Position numbers and translations under genes: made by a program. The notes under the pieces were generated by a model that searched no databases, had not been told where the DNA came from, and saw only the letters and a list, made by a program, of their open reading frames with translations. Below are positions 25,211 through 33,010 of a stretch of 64,000 nt of DNA, piece by piece. The DNA is taken from the NCBI RefSeq assembly GCF_036038375.1, contig NZ_CP107935.1:8680001-8744000 (forward strand), in the 5' to 3' direction. Positions within the stretch are counted from its first letter, which is position 1; the number at the start of each line of letters is the position of its first letter. The stretch is from Streptomyces sp. NBC_00414 (GTDB lineage Bacteria; Actinomycetota; Actinomycetes; Streptomycetales; Streptomycetaceae).

Positions 25211-25229
25211 TTAGGTAAGGCATGCCTAA
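25211..25229. promoter_or_regulatory. Iron box (DmdR/DtxR-type) before the PPOX gene
   Basis: TTAGGTAAGGCATGCCTAA matches the DtxR/IdeR/DmdR1 consensus TTAGGTTAGGCTAACCTAA at most positions, with intact outer half-sites. GATAAT at 25235-25240 is a good -10, so a bound repressor would cover the -35 and spacer. Confidence 0.8.
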
Positions 25230-25288
25230 TAGCAGATAATGTTCTACGTACAACCACTCGCCGGACGTACGTATGTTTGGAGTCGGCC

Positions 25289-25852
25289 TTGCCGCACACG
25301 ATCGACACCGCCGGAAAAGGGCCGGACACCGTGACCGAGGAGGGCTGGGTCGAGCTGGGGTCGGGCGCCGAACTGCGCGAGCTGATGGGCGAGCCGTGGC
25401 CCGTCGTGATCGAGAAGGTGCACGACCGGCTCGCCGACCAGGACCGGGACATCATCGCCCGCTCCCCGTTCTGTCTGCTGGCCACCTCCGACTCGCGCGG
25501 CAACTGCGACGTCTCCCCGCGCGGGGACACCCCGGGGTTCACGCACGTCATCGACTCCGGCACGCTCGCGCTGCCCGACCGGCCGGGGAACCGGCGGGGC
25601 GACAGTTTCCACAACATCCTCGACAACCCGCACGCCGGCCTGCTGTACCTGATCCCCGGCAGCAAAGAGGTCCTGCGGGTCAACGGCAGAGCCCGCATCC
25701 TCACCGACGCCCCGTTCTTCGACGCCATGACGCTGAAGGGCCAGCGCCCCACGCTGGCCCTGGTCCTGGAGATCGAAGAGATATACCTGCACTGCCCGGC
25801 GTCGCTGCGGCGCTCGGGAGTGTGGAATCCGGAGTCGTGGCAGACCGGATGA
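25289..25852 (+). CDS. PPOX-class FMN-binding protein (pyridoxamine 5'-phosphate oxidase family)
   Basis: A 187-residue split-barrel flavoprotein. The FMN-binding pattern RSPFCLLATSDSRGNCDVSPRGD (about 60-83) and RPGNRRGDSFHNILDNPHAGLLYLIPG match the MSMEG_1061-type PPOX group, and EIYLHCPASLRRSGVW closes the domain. TTG 25289 with GGAG six bases upstream is chosen; GTG 25331 would give a shorter protein. The iron box just upstream implies expression under iron limitation. Possible roles are siderophore release or redox chemistry (inference). It lies ahead of, but is regulated separately from, the siderophore importer. Confidence 0.85.
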   Translation: MPHTIDTAGKGPDTVTEEGWVELGSGAELRELMGEPWPVVIEKVHDRLADQDRDIIARSPFCLLATSDSRGNCDVSPRGDTPGFTHVIDSGTLALPDRPGNRRGDSFHNILDNPHAGLLYLIPGSKEVLRVNGRARILTDAPFFDAMTLKGQRPTLALVLEIEEIYLHCPASLRRSGVWNPESWQTG

Positions 25853-25929
25853 GCCGGTTCGCCGCACCGGGTGAACCGGCGGGCAGGACCGGACGGGCCG
25901 GTATGTGGACGCCCCCTGTCAAGGCGAAT

Positions 25930-25948
25930 TTAGGTTAGGCTAACCTTC
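25930..25948. promoter_or_regulatory. Iron box (DmdR/DtxR-type) before the siderophore importer
   Basis: TTAGGTTAGGCTAACCTTC agrees with the 19-bp consensus at 17 positions. It ends five bases before the GTG start of the ATPase gene at 25954, so it overlaps or abuts the transcription start and the message may have little or no leader. Confidence 0.9.
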
Positions 25949-25953
25949 GTCGG

Positions 25954-26823
25954 GTGAGATCTGGTGAAGAAACAGCCGACACGCCGCGTCTGCGCGGTCA
26001 TGCACTGTCGGCCACGAGCGTGACCGTGTCGTACGACGGCGTCGACGTCGTGCACGACGCGGCGGTCGCACTCCGCCCCGGAGACGTGACCGTCCTGGTC
26101 GGCCCCAACGGCAGCGGCAAGTCGACGCTCCTGCGGACGATCGCCCGTCTGCAGCGCGCCCGCCACGCCGCGCTCAGGATCGACGCCGACACCGACGGAC
26201 TCGCCCTGAGCGCCCGTGAGTTCTCGCGGCACGTCGCCCTGTTGACACAGGGCCGTCCCACGCCCAGCGGACTGACCGTGCGGGACGTCGTCGAGTTCGG
26301 CCGCTACCCCTACCGGGGCCGCTTCGGCCGGCCCGACCCGGACGCGTCGGCCGCCATCGACCGCGCACTCGCGTTGACAGGTGTCACGGACCTCGCCGAG
26401 CGGGGCGCCGACCACCTGTCCGGCGGGCAGTTGCAGCGGGTGTGGCTCGCCAGTTGCCTCGCCCAGGAGACCGGCGTGCTGCTGCTGGACGAACCGACGA
26501 CCTATCTCGACCTGCGCTACCAGATCGAACTCCTCGACCTCATCCGCGACCTGGCGGACGACCACGGCATCGCCGTCGGAGTCGTGCTGCACGACCTCGA
26601 CCAGGCGGCGGCCATCGCCGACCGGATCACCCTGCTCGAAAAGGGCCGGATCGTCGCCGACGGCCTGCCCGAGGACGTCCTCACACCGGAACGCCTCACC
26701 GCCGTCTACGGCATCCGGATCGACGTCGACACAGACCCCCTCACCGGCCGGCTGCGCACCCGCCCGATCGGCCGACACCACACCCGGCACACTCGAACCG
26801 AAAGGCTCGGCACCACCTCATGA
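25954..26823 (+). CDS. Siderophore ABC transporter ATP-binding protein (FecE/FepC-like)
   Basis: A 289-residue ABC ATPase of the iron-siderophore type. Walker A VGPNGSGKSTLL, signature LSGGQLQRVWLASCLAQ, Walker B LLLDEPTTYLDLRYQ and H-loop VVLHDLDQAA follow the FecE pattern. Start is GTG 25954; no Shine-Dalgarno is visible because the iron box occupies the space. The stop overlaps the binding-protein start by four bases. It works with the fused permease encoded two genes on. Confidence 0.92.
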   Translation: MRSGEETADTPRLRGHALSATSVTVSYDGVDVVHDAAVALRPGDVTVLVGPNGSGKSTLLRTIARLQRARHAALRIDADTDGLALSAREFSRHVALLTQGRPTPSGLTVRDVVEFGRYPYRGRFGRPDPDASAAIDRALALTGVTDLAERGADHLSGGQLQRVWLASCLAQETGVLLLDEPTTYLDLRYQIELLDLIRDLADDHGIAVGVVLHDLDQAAAIADRITLLEKGRIVADGLPEDVLTPERLTAVYGIRIDVDTDPLTGRLRTRPIGRHHTRHTRTERLGTTS

Positions 26824-27809
26824 GACGCCTCCTGCTCACCGCGGCCGCCACCACCGCCGCGGCGCTCACCCTTGCCGCGTGCGGCACCACCGAGCCTGCC
26901 GCCGACAAAACCGACAAGGCCGACAAGGGCTCTGCGGCCATCACCCTCACCGACGGCGGCGGCAAGAAGCTCAAGCTCGACGGCCCGGCCACCAAGGTCG
27001 TCGCCACCGAGTGGAACGAGGTCGAGAGTCTCATCACGCTCGGCGTCGACCCGGTCGGCGTCGCCGACGTCAAGGGCTACAACACCTGGGACTCCGCCGT
27101 CCCGCTGAAGAACGAGCCGAAGGACATCGGCACCCGCGGCGAGCCCAGCATGGACACCGTCGCCGCCCTCGCGCCCGACCTCATCCTGGCCTCCTCGGAC
27201 CTGGCACCCGCGGCCGTGAAGCAGCTGCGCAAGGTCGCCCCGGTGCTGGAGATCAAGTCCGCCGACGGTTCCGACCAGATCGGGCAGATGCTGGAGAACC
27301 TCGACCTCATAGCCAAGGCCACCGGCACCACCGACCAGGCCAAGACCGCCCGCGCCGACTTCGAGGCCAAGATCACCGAGGGCAAGAAGGCCCTCGCCGA
27401 CGCCGACCTCGCCGGCACGCAGATCGCCTTCGCCGACGGTTACGTCACCTCCAACCAGGTCACCCTGCGCCCGTACACCAGCGGGTCCCTCATCGGCTCC
27501 GTCAACGAGCGCCTCGGCCTGAAGAACGCGTGGAAGGTCAAGGGCGACGCGGCCTACGGCCTCGGGTCCACGGACGTCGAAGGCCTCACGGACCTGCCGA
27601 AGGACACCCAGTTCGCGTACATCGGCAACGACGACGACAAGTCCGCCACTCCCTTCACCGGCGTGCTCGCGAAGAACGCCGTGTGGAAGTCCCTGCCGTT
27701 CGTGAAGGCCGGTGACGTGCACCGACTGGACGACGGCATCTGGATGTTCGGCGGTCCCGGTTCGATGTCGGCGTACATCGACGCTCTCGTCGCCGCGCTG
27801 ACCAAGTAG
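26820..27809 (+). CDS. Iron-siderophore ABC transporter substrate-binding lipoprotein
   Basis: A 329-residue periplasmic-binding-protein-2 (FecB/FepB) lipoprotein. Signal and lipobox are MRRLLLTAAATTAAALTLAAC. The mature part has TKVVATEWNEVESLITLGV and MDTVAALAPDLILASS, both typical of class III helical-backbone binding proteins. It starts in an ATGA overlap with the ATPase stop and is followed 45 bp later by the permease gene. The siderophore cannot be named from sequence. Confidence 0.92.
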   Translation: MRRLLLTAAATTAAALTLAACGTTEPAADKTDKADKGSAAITLTDGGGKKLKLDGPATKVVATEWNEVESLITLGVDPVGVADVKGYNTWDSAVPLKNEPKDIGTRGEPSMDTVAALAPDLILASSDLAPAAVKQLRKVAPVLEIKSADGSDQIGQMLENLDLIAKATGTTDQAKTARADFEAKITEGKKALADADLAGTQIAFADGYVTSNQVTLRPYTSGSLIGSVNERLGLKNAWKVKGDAAYGLGSTDVEGLTDLPKDTQFAYIGNDDDKSATPFTGVLAKNAVWKSLPFVKAGDVHRLDDGIWMFGGPGSMSAYIDALVAALTK

Positions 27810-27854
27810 AAGAAGCAGAAACAGAGAAGCAGGCGAAGCAGAAGCAACGGAGCC

Positions 27855-29930
27855 ATGGCCGTCACCGCAACCTCCCCCGTCCACCGCCCGTCGACGGCCA
27901 CGTCCTGGGCGGGCGGGGCCGCGGTGACGGCCGCGCTCCTCCTCCTGGTCGCGGTCCTCGCGGTCGTCGACATCGCGCAGGGCACCGCCGACGTCGGACC
28001 GGGCGAGGTGTTCAAGGCCCTGACCGGGCAGGCCGACGCGGCCGACGCGGCCGACGCGTCCGTCGTGATCGCCTCCCGGCTGCCGCGGATGGCCGCCGGC
28101 ATCATGGTCGGCGTCATCCTCGGCGTGGCGGGTGCCGTGCTTCAGGCCGTCAGCCGCAACGTGCTCGCCTCACCCGACACGCTCGCGGTGAACGCCGGTT
28201 CGTACCTGGCGCTCGGCCTGGCCGGCGCCACCGGCATCTCGCTCCCGCTGCTCGCGTCCTCCGGAATCGCCTTCGTCGGCGGACTCCTGGCCGCGGCCGT
28301 CGTACTCGCCCTGTCCGGCCTCGGCACGGGCACCGTACGACTGGTCCTCGCCGGCACCGCGCTCGCACTGGGCCTCAACTCCGTGACGGAGGGCCTGCTC
28401 CTGCTGTTCCCCGAGCAGACCGAGGGCCTCTACCAGTGGAACCAGGGCAGCATCAGCCAGAACGGCTTCGACGGCGTCCTCCAGATGCTGCCCATCGCCC
28501 TGGTCGGGATCGTCGGGCTGCTGCTGACCGCCCGCCGCGTCGACGCCCTCGCCCTCGGTGACGACGCGGCGCGCGGCCTCGGCGTCCCGGTCCGCGCCAC
28601 CCGCGTCACGGTGGTCGTCCTGGCGTCGCTGCTGTCCGCGGCGGCCGTCACACTCGCCGGGCCCATCGGCTTCGTCGGCCTGTGCGCACCGGCCCTGGTG
28701 CGCCCGCTCGCCCGCCGACTCCGGGGCTTCGCCCGCGCCCGTACGACCCTGCCCGTCGCGGGACTCGTCGGCGCGGCGCTGGTCCTCGGGTCGGACGTGC
28801 TGCTGCGGGCCCTCGTCCCCTCGGACCGCGCGGTGGCCGTGCCCACCGGCGTCGTCACCAGCCTGGTCGGCGCCGTGTTCCTGGTGGTGATGGCCCTGCG
28901 GCTGCGGGACACGTCCGGAGCCGAGGCCCCGGACCGGATACGTACCCCCAGCCGGACGGCGTTCCTGGTGACGCTGGTCGGCCTCGTCGCCGTGGTCGTC
29001 GGTGTCGCGATCGCCGGCGCCCTGCTGGGCGACAGCAAACTCCTGCTCGGGGACATCGCGAACTGGGCGCAGGGCCGGGCCGGCCGGGGCGTGTCCTTCG
29101 TCCTCGAAACCCGCGTGCCCCGTGTGCTCGCGGCCCTGTGCGCGGGCGCGGCGCTCGCCCTGGCCGGCACGCTGGTGCAGGCCGTGACCCGCAACCCGCT
29201 CGCGGAACCCGGCGTCCTGGGCGTGTCGGGCGGCGCCGCGCTGGGCGCCGTCCTCCTCGTCACCACCGTGCCCGCCGCCAGTACGTGGGGCGTCGCGGGT
29301 GCCGCGTTCGCGGGCGCCGCGGTGACCTCCGTCGTCGTCTTCGGGCTCGCCGCCCGGGGCGGCTACCAGCAGAACCGCCTGGTCCTCGTCGGCATCGGCG
29401 TCGCCGCCGGTACCGCGGCGCTGATCAGCCTGCTCATCGTGCTCACCGACCCGTTCAACGCCACGAAGGCGCTGACCTGGCTCTCCGGTTCGACCTACGG
29501 CCGGACCATGCCGGACGTGCTGCCCGTCGCACTCGTACTGGTGCTGGGCCTCGTCGTCGCGGTCGCCCGGCGCACCGAACTGGACCTCGTCTCCCTGGAC
29601 GAGGACACCCCGCGGCTCCTCGGCCTGCGGCTGTCCCGGGCCAGGCTCGGCTTCCTGGTGCTGAGCGTCCTGCTCAGCGCGACCGCCGTCGCCTCGGCAG
29701 GCACCATCGGTTTCGTGGGCCTGGTCGCACCGCACGCGGCCCGTGCCCTCGTGGGCCGGCGGCACGTACGGGTGGTGCCGGTGGCCGTCCTCATGGGCGC
29801 CGCGCTCGTCTGCACGGCCGACCTCCTCGGCCGTACGGTCATCGCCCCCGCCCAGCTGGGCGCAGGCCTGATGACAGCGGTCATCGGCACGCCGTACTTC
29901 CTGTATCTGCTGGTACGGAGCCGGCGCTAG
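27855..29930 (+). CDS. Fused FecCD-type siderophore ABC permease (two permease halves)
   Basis: A 691-residue protein in which two FecCD permeases are joined. Each half repeats RLPRMAAGIMVGVILGVAGAVLQ-like and PRVLAALCAGAALALAGTLVQ-like segments followed by the GFVGL motif (AGPIGFVGLCAP and AGTIGFVGLVAPH). About 18-20 helices are expected. FhuB is the classical example of this fusion, so the importer needs no second permease gene. The iron box upstream of the operon indicates iron-repressed expression. Confidence 0.92.
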   Translation: MAVTATSPVHRPSTATSWAGGAAVTAALLLLVAVLAVVDIAQGTADVGPGEVFKALTGQADAADAADASVVIASRLPRMAAGIMVGVILGVAGAVLQAVSRNVLASPDTLAVNAGSYLALGLAGATGISLPLLASSGIAFVGGLLAAAVVLALSGLGTGTVRLVLAGTALALGLNSVTEGLLLLFPEQTEGLYQWNQGSISQNGFDGVLQMLPIALVGIVGLLLTARRVDALALGDDAARGLGVPVRATRVTVVVLASLLSAAAVTLAGPIGFVGLCAPALVRPLARRLRGFARARTTLPVAGLVGAALVLGSDVLLRALVPSDRAVAVPTGVVTSLVGAVFLVVMALRLRDTSGAEAPDRIRTPSRTAFLVTLVGLVAVVVGVAIAGALLGDSKLLLGDIANWAQGRAGRGVSFVLETRVPRVLAALCAGAALALAGTLVQAVTRNPLAEPGVLGVSGGAALGAVLLVTTVPAASTWGVAGAAFAGAAVTSVVVFGLAARGGYQQNRLVLVGIGVAAGTAALISLLIVLTDPFNATKALTWLSGSTYGRTMPDVLPVALVLVLGLVVAVARRTELDLVSLDEDTPRLLGLRLSRARLGFLVLSVLLSATAVASAGTIGFVGLVAPHAARALVGRRHVRVVPVAVLMGAALVCTADLLGRTVIAPAQLGAGLMTAVIGTPYFLYLLVRSRR

Positions 29931-30161
29931 GCCCTGCGGAAGCCTCGGGCCGGTCGGCGCTCAGCCGTCCAGCGACGCCACGCAGGGCGACAGCTCGGCC
30001 GGATTCATGACTCACATGTCTCGGCGACCTGCCGGTAGGGGTGGTCGAACGCCTCCCGCGGGGCGTAGGCGGCCCGCTGCACCGGGTCCGGCTTTCTCCA
30101 GGAGGTCCCAGGGGTGCGCGTGCAGCACGCGGGGCCTGAGGAGCGGGTACCGGTGCGTGGT
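29931..30161. other. Gene-free gap with a possible degraded coding fragment
   Basis: No intact gene. On the minus strand, 30005-30161 reads as protein-like sequence in two adjoining frames (AHPWDLLEK, then VQRAAYAPREAFDHPYR ending at a stop near 30005), as if a C-terminal gene piece had one frameshift. I do not recognise the family. It lies just downstream of the crotonase gene. Confidence 0.25.
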
Positions 30162-30965
30162 TCAGCGGGCCTGCCACTGGGGCTCGCGCTTCTCGGCGAA
30201 GGCGCGCGGGCCCTCGACCGCGTCACTGCTGTGCATCCGGCGTTCCTCCCACGGGTACCGGGCGGTGAACGCCGACTCCAGTGGCAGAGCGGCCGACTTG
30301 GTGGCCGCCTCCTTGACGGCGCGGACCGCCAGGGGCGCGCAGCGCACGATGTCCGCCACCCAGGTCTCGGTGGCGTCGTCGAGGTCCCCGGACGCTGCGA
30401 CCTCGTTGACGAGGCCGAGCTCGTAGGCACGCTGCGCGGTCATCGGCCGCCCTGTCAGCAGATGCCCCATCGCCGTCTTCCACGGCAGCTGCCGACTCAG
30501 CCGGAACACTCCGCCGGCCCCCGCGACGAGCCCGAGCCTGGCTTCCGGAAGGGCGAAGGTCGCGTCGTGGGAGGCGACGACGACATCGCAGGCCAGGGCG
30601 AGTTCGAACCCGCCGCCCAGGGCGTACCCGCGCACCTTGGCCACGACCGGTTTGGCCAGATCGAACCGCTCGGTGAGCCGCGGCCAGCCGGGCTTTCCCC
30701 GACTGCCGAACGTGGAGGGAGCGGCCTGCCCCTCCGCCTCCCGGCGCGCCAGCTCCTTCAGATCCTGTCCGACGGAGAACGCGCGGGAGCCGGCGCCGGA
30801 GAGAACGGCGACCCACAGGTCGTCGTCGCCCTCGAAGTCGTCCCAGATCTCCGCGAGTTCCTCGTGCATCCGCAGATCCATCGCGTTGAGGACCTCGGGC
30901 CTGTCGAGCGTTATCCGGGCGACGTGGGCGCTCTTCTCGTAGCGCACTCTTGAACGCTGGGGCAT
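30162..30965 (-). CDS. Enoyl-CoA hydratase/isomerase (crotonase) family protein
   Basis: A 267-residue crotonase. The oxyanion-hole motifs are GSRAFSVGQDLKEL and KPVVAKVRGYALGGGFELALACD; the first catalytic Glu aligns with LPEARLGLV. The second Glu of true hydratases (AMEMVLTG in rat) reads AMGHLLTG here, so the hydratase reaction is doubtful and an isomerase, dehalogenase or thioester hydrolase role is possible. ATG 30965 with AAAGG upstream. It starts 13 bp after the stop of the Tat lipoprotein gene, so the two are likely co-transcribed. Confidence 0.87.
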   Translation of the reverse strand: MPQRSRVRYEKSAHVARITLDRPEVLNAMDLRMHEELAEIWDDFEGDDDLWVAVLSGAGSRAFSVGQDLKELARREAEGQAAPSTFGSRGKPGWPRLTERFDLAKPVVAKVRGYALGGGFELALACDVVVASHDATFALPEARLGLVAGAGGVFRLSRQLPWKTAMGHLLTGRPMTAQRAYELGLVNEVAASGDLDDATETWVADIVRCAPLAVRAVKEAATKSAALPLESAFTARYPWEERRMHSSDAVEGPRAFAEKREPQWQAR

Positions 30966-30978
30966 GCGGGGCCTTTGC

Positions 30979-31206
30979 CTAGGACGAGGTCGGGCTGCCC
31001 GGTGCCGACGGCGGGCTCGGGCTGTCCGACGGGCTGGGGCTGCTCGGTGACGGGCTCGGACTGTCGGACGGGCTGTCCCCCGGAGGGGCTTGTTCCTTGT
31101 CGTTGTGCCCACAGGCGGCCAGCGTGGCCACGAGGCTCGCCGTTCCCAACCCGGTGACGAAGGTGCGGCGGGACATCGCTCCCGGAATGCCGGACGTCTT
31201 GGCCAT
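30979..31206 (-). CDS. Small twin-arginine lipoprotein with Ser/Pro-rich tail
   Basis: A 75-residue predicted lipoprotein. A Tat motif SRRTFVTGLG is followed by a hydrophobic segment and lipobox TLAAC; the mature part is only about 40 residues, mostly Ser, Pro, Asp and Gly (repeated SPSPS/SDSPS). ATG 31206 with GGAAG six bases upstream supports it as real. It has the look of a Rieske or redox lipoprotein N-terminus without its cofactor domain, so it may be truncated, or it may be a surface spacer. Function unknown. Confidence 0.65.
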   Translation of the reverse strand: MAKTSGIPGAMSRRTFVTGLGTASLVATLAACGHNDKEQAPPGDSPSDSPSPSPSSPSPSDSPSPPSAPGSPTSS

Positions 31207-31532
31207 GCGTCACTTCCTGTCGCCTCGTCTCGGACCGGCCGGCGAGGCACCGCCGACCGGAGCGTGAGAATACGCTTCCGCTCACCGTATGGATCAGGAG
31301 CGCCGGGTGCGCAATCTCCCGGCGGCAGACACCTCGCGCACGACACGATCGAGACAGGCACGGCAGGGGCGACAGGCGAGGGACGGACGCCGTGGAGGGC
31401 GGGCACAGGAGGGCGGACATAAGGGGCGGACGCAGGGGGCAGGTGACAGCCCGCGTCATCGTCACGACGTCCACGACGGTGTGTCAAGCGGCCCGCGATC
31501 CGTGCGGCCGAACGCGGAAGCGGGCCCCGGCT

Positions 31533-31612
31533 GTTCAACCCGCGCGGGGCCGCAGTTGAACGACCGCCCTGGTGAACACACCATTGATCGCCCGTGTGAC
31601 GGCGGGTCATAG
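31533..31612 (+). promoter_or_regulatory. StrR-type inverted repeat and promoter at the NRPS cluster start
   Basis: GTTCAACCC-N11-CAGTTGAAC (31533-31561) fits the StrR-family operator form GTTCGACTG-N11-CAGTCGAAC. A -35-like TTGATC (31584-31589) and -10-like CATAGT (31608-31613) follow, 22 bp downstream. The same arrangement recurs at 37698. The rest of the 447-bp gap 31207-31653 showed no gene. Confidence 0.65.
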
Positions 31613-31653
31613 TGCTGCGGCAAGGACCCTTTTCCCGTGCCGGAGGTACTCCC

Positions 31654-31701
31654 GTGGCAGTGCGAGACATCGCGTACACCGAGCGGCACTTCCATGCTTG
31701 A
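31654..31701 (+). CDS. Possible 15-codon leader ORF overlapping the cyclodeaminase start
   Basis: GTG 31654, preceded by GGAGGT, opens a 15-residue frame (VAVRDIAYTERHFHA) whose stop overlaps the cyclodeaminase ATG by eight bases. The best ribosome site in the region belongs to this frame, not to ATG 31694. It may couple translation, or mark a +1 frameshift that would extend the enzyme N-terminus. Confidence 0.4.
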   Translation: MAVRDIAYTERHFHA

Positions 31702-32725
31702 GCTGACCGGCGCGGACGTGGCCGGGCTGCTCGGCAAGATCGATCTCGTCGACGTCGTGCGCGAGGTGTTCCTGGCGCACGCGAACGACCGGACCGTACT
31801 GCCCGAGGAGAGCTGTCTTCGGTGGACCAACGACCAGGGTGAGTCCTGTCGCAGTCTCAACATGCCCGGTCTCGTGGAGATCGACGGCCGGCGCATCGCC
31901 GGCACGAAGATCATCAACGCGAGTCTGGGCAACCCGGACCGCGGTCTGCCCCGCGCCGGCGGCATCGTCCTGCTCTTCGACGTCACCACCGCCCGACCGG
32001 TGTGCTCGTTGGACGCGGCGCACATCTCCGCCGGACGCACGGCGGCGGTGAGCGTGCTCGCGGCGGAACTGCTGTGGGCCCGACCCGCCCGCTCCATCGG
32101 GGTGGTGGGCGCCGGAGCCCTGGCCGAGGCGCATCTCGACCTGGCCCTGCGCAGATGGCCCTCGGTACGGGAGGTCCACCTCCACGACCAGGTGCCCGAG
32201 CGTGCCGTACGCCTCGCCGAGCGCCTGGGGGACACGTACCGCACGGTCGCCTTCGACGTCGCCCCCTCCGCCGAGCGGGCGGTGCGCGACGCGGAACTGA
32301 TCATCCCCGTGACCACCACGACGACCGGCTACATCCCGGCGGACTGGATCGCCCCCGGTGCCGTCACGGTCAACGTGTCGCTGGACGACCTGCTCCCAGA
32401 CGCGTTCACCGACGCCGACAAGGTGATCGTGGACGACTGGAGCCTGGTCGCCGCCGACACCACGCGGCTGCTCGGCAGGATGCACCGCTCCGGCGACGTA
32501 CTGCCGCCACCGCGCCACCGGACACCCACCGACGCCGGACGCCCGGCGCCCGCCGTGGAGGTCGCCGCCGAACTGTGCGACCTCATCAGCGGCGCCGCGA
32601 CGGGCCGCAGGTCCGCCGAGGAACGCATCGTGGTGAACCCGTTCGGAATGTCACTGCACGACGTGGCGGTGGCCGGGAAGCTCTACCACGACCACTACAC
32701 CACTACACCACTACGACCAGAATGA
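31694..32725 (+). CDS. Ornithine cyclodeaminase/mu-crystallin family enzyme
   Basis: A 343-residue NAD(P)-dependent enzyme. The N-terminal substrate half contains SLNMPGLVEIDGRRIAGTKIINASLGNP; the Rossmann loop is IGVVGAGALAEAHLDLAL; the closing LDDLLPDAFTDADKVIVDDW is typical of the family. Members cyclise ornithine to proline or lysine to pipecolate, or act as SbnB-like amino-acid dehydrogenases; which reaction applies here is unclear, and no SbnA partner is present. First gene after the StrR-type site, so it is the left edge of the NRPS cluster. ATG 31694 has no clear Shine-Dalgarno and may depend on coupling to the short frame at 31654. Confidence 0.8.
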   Translation: MLELTGADVAGLLGKIDLVDVVREVFLAHANDRTVLPEESCLRWTNDQGESCRSLNMPGLVEIDGRRIAGTKIINASLGNPDRGLPRAGGIVLLFDVTTARPVCSLDAAHISAGRTAAVSVLAAELLWARPARSIGVVGAGALAEAHLDLALRRWPSVREVHLHDQVPERAVRLAERLGDTYRTVAFDVAPSAERAVRDAELIIPVTTTTTGYIPADWIAPGAVTVNVSLDDLLPDAFTDADKVIVDDWSLVAADTTRLLGRMHRSGDVLPPPRHRTPTDAGRPAPAVEVAAELCDLISGAATGRRSAEERIVVNPFGMSLHDVAVAGKLYHDHYTTTPLRPE

Positions 32726-32763
32726 CCAGCACGACCAGCTGAGATAACCAGCTCCTGCTTTGA

Positions 32764-32798
32764 CCGGCGATCGTTTCCAGAAACGTGCCATCGCCCGG
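32764..32798 (+). other. Nested hairpin after the cyclodeaminase gene
   Basis: CGTTTC-CA-GAAACG (32772-32785) is a perfect inner palindrome enclosed by GGCGAT (32766-32771) and ATCGCC (32790-32795). It may be a terminator or part of the long leader of the hydroxylase gene. The remaining 32799-33010 holds no recognisable gene. Confidence 0.45.
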
Positions 32799-33010
32799 TG
32801 AGGAGTGCGAATCAGCGTTCGCTGCGGCAGCGCAGAGCACACATCAATCAGTTCCATTGTGCGGATGTCGATGTCGAAGGATCGCGACCGGCGGTGCGCC
32901 CCCAAGGGCACCGGATCGGCCAGCACCTTCTCAACGGGCCGGAGAGATTCTCTCTGCGGCGTATCCGGAAACCAATTCGTCGTATTAAAGGTACGGAGAG
33001 GAAAATCAGC

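Noticed and set aside
31207..31532. A small gene in the gap left of the StrR-type site
   Set aside because: Frames here have no ribosome sites and low-complexity Arg/Gly content; nothing recognisable.
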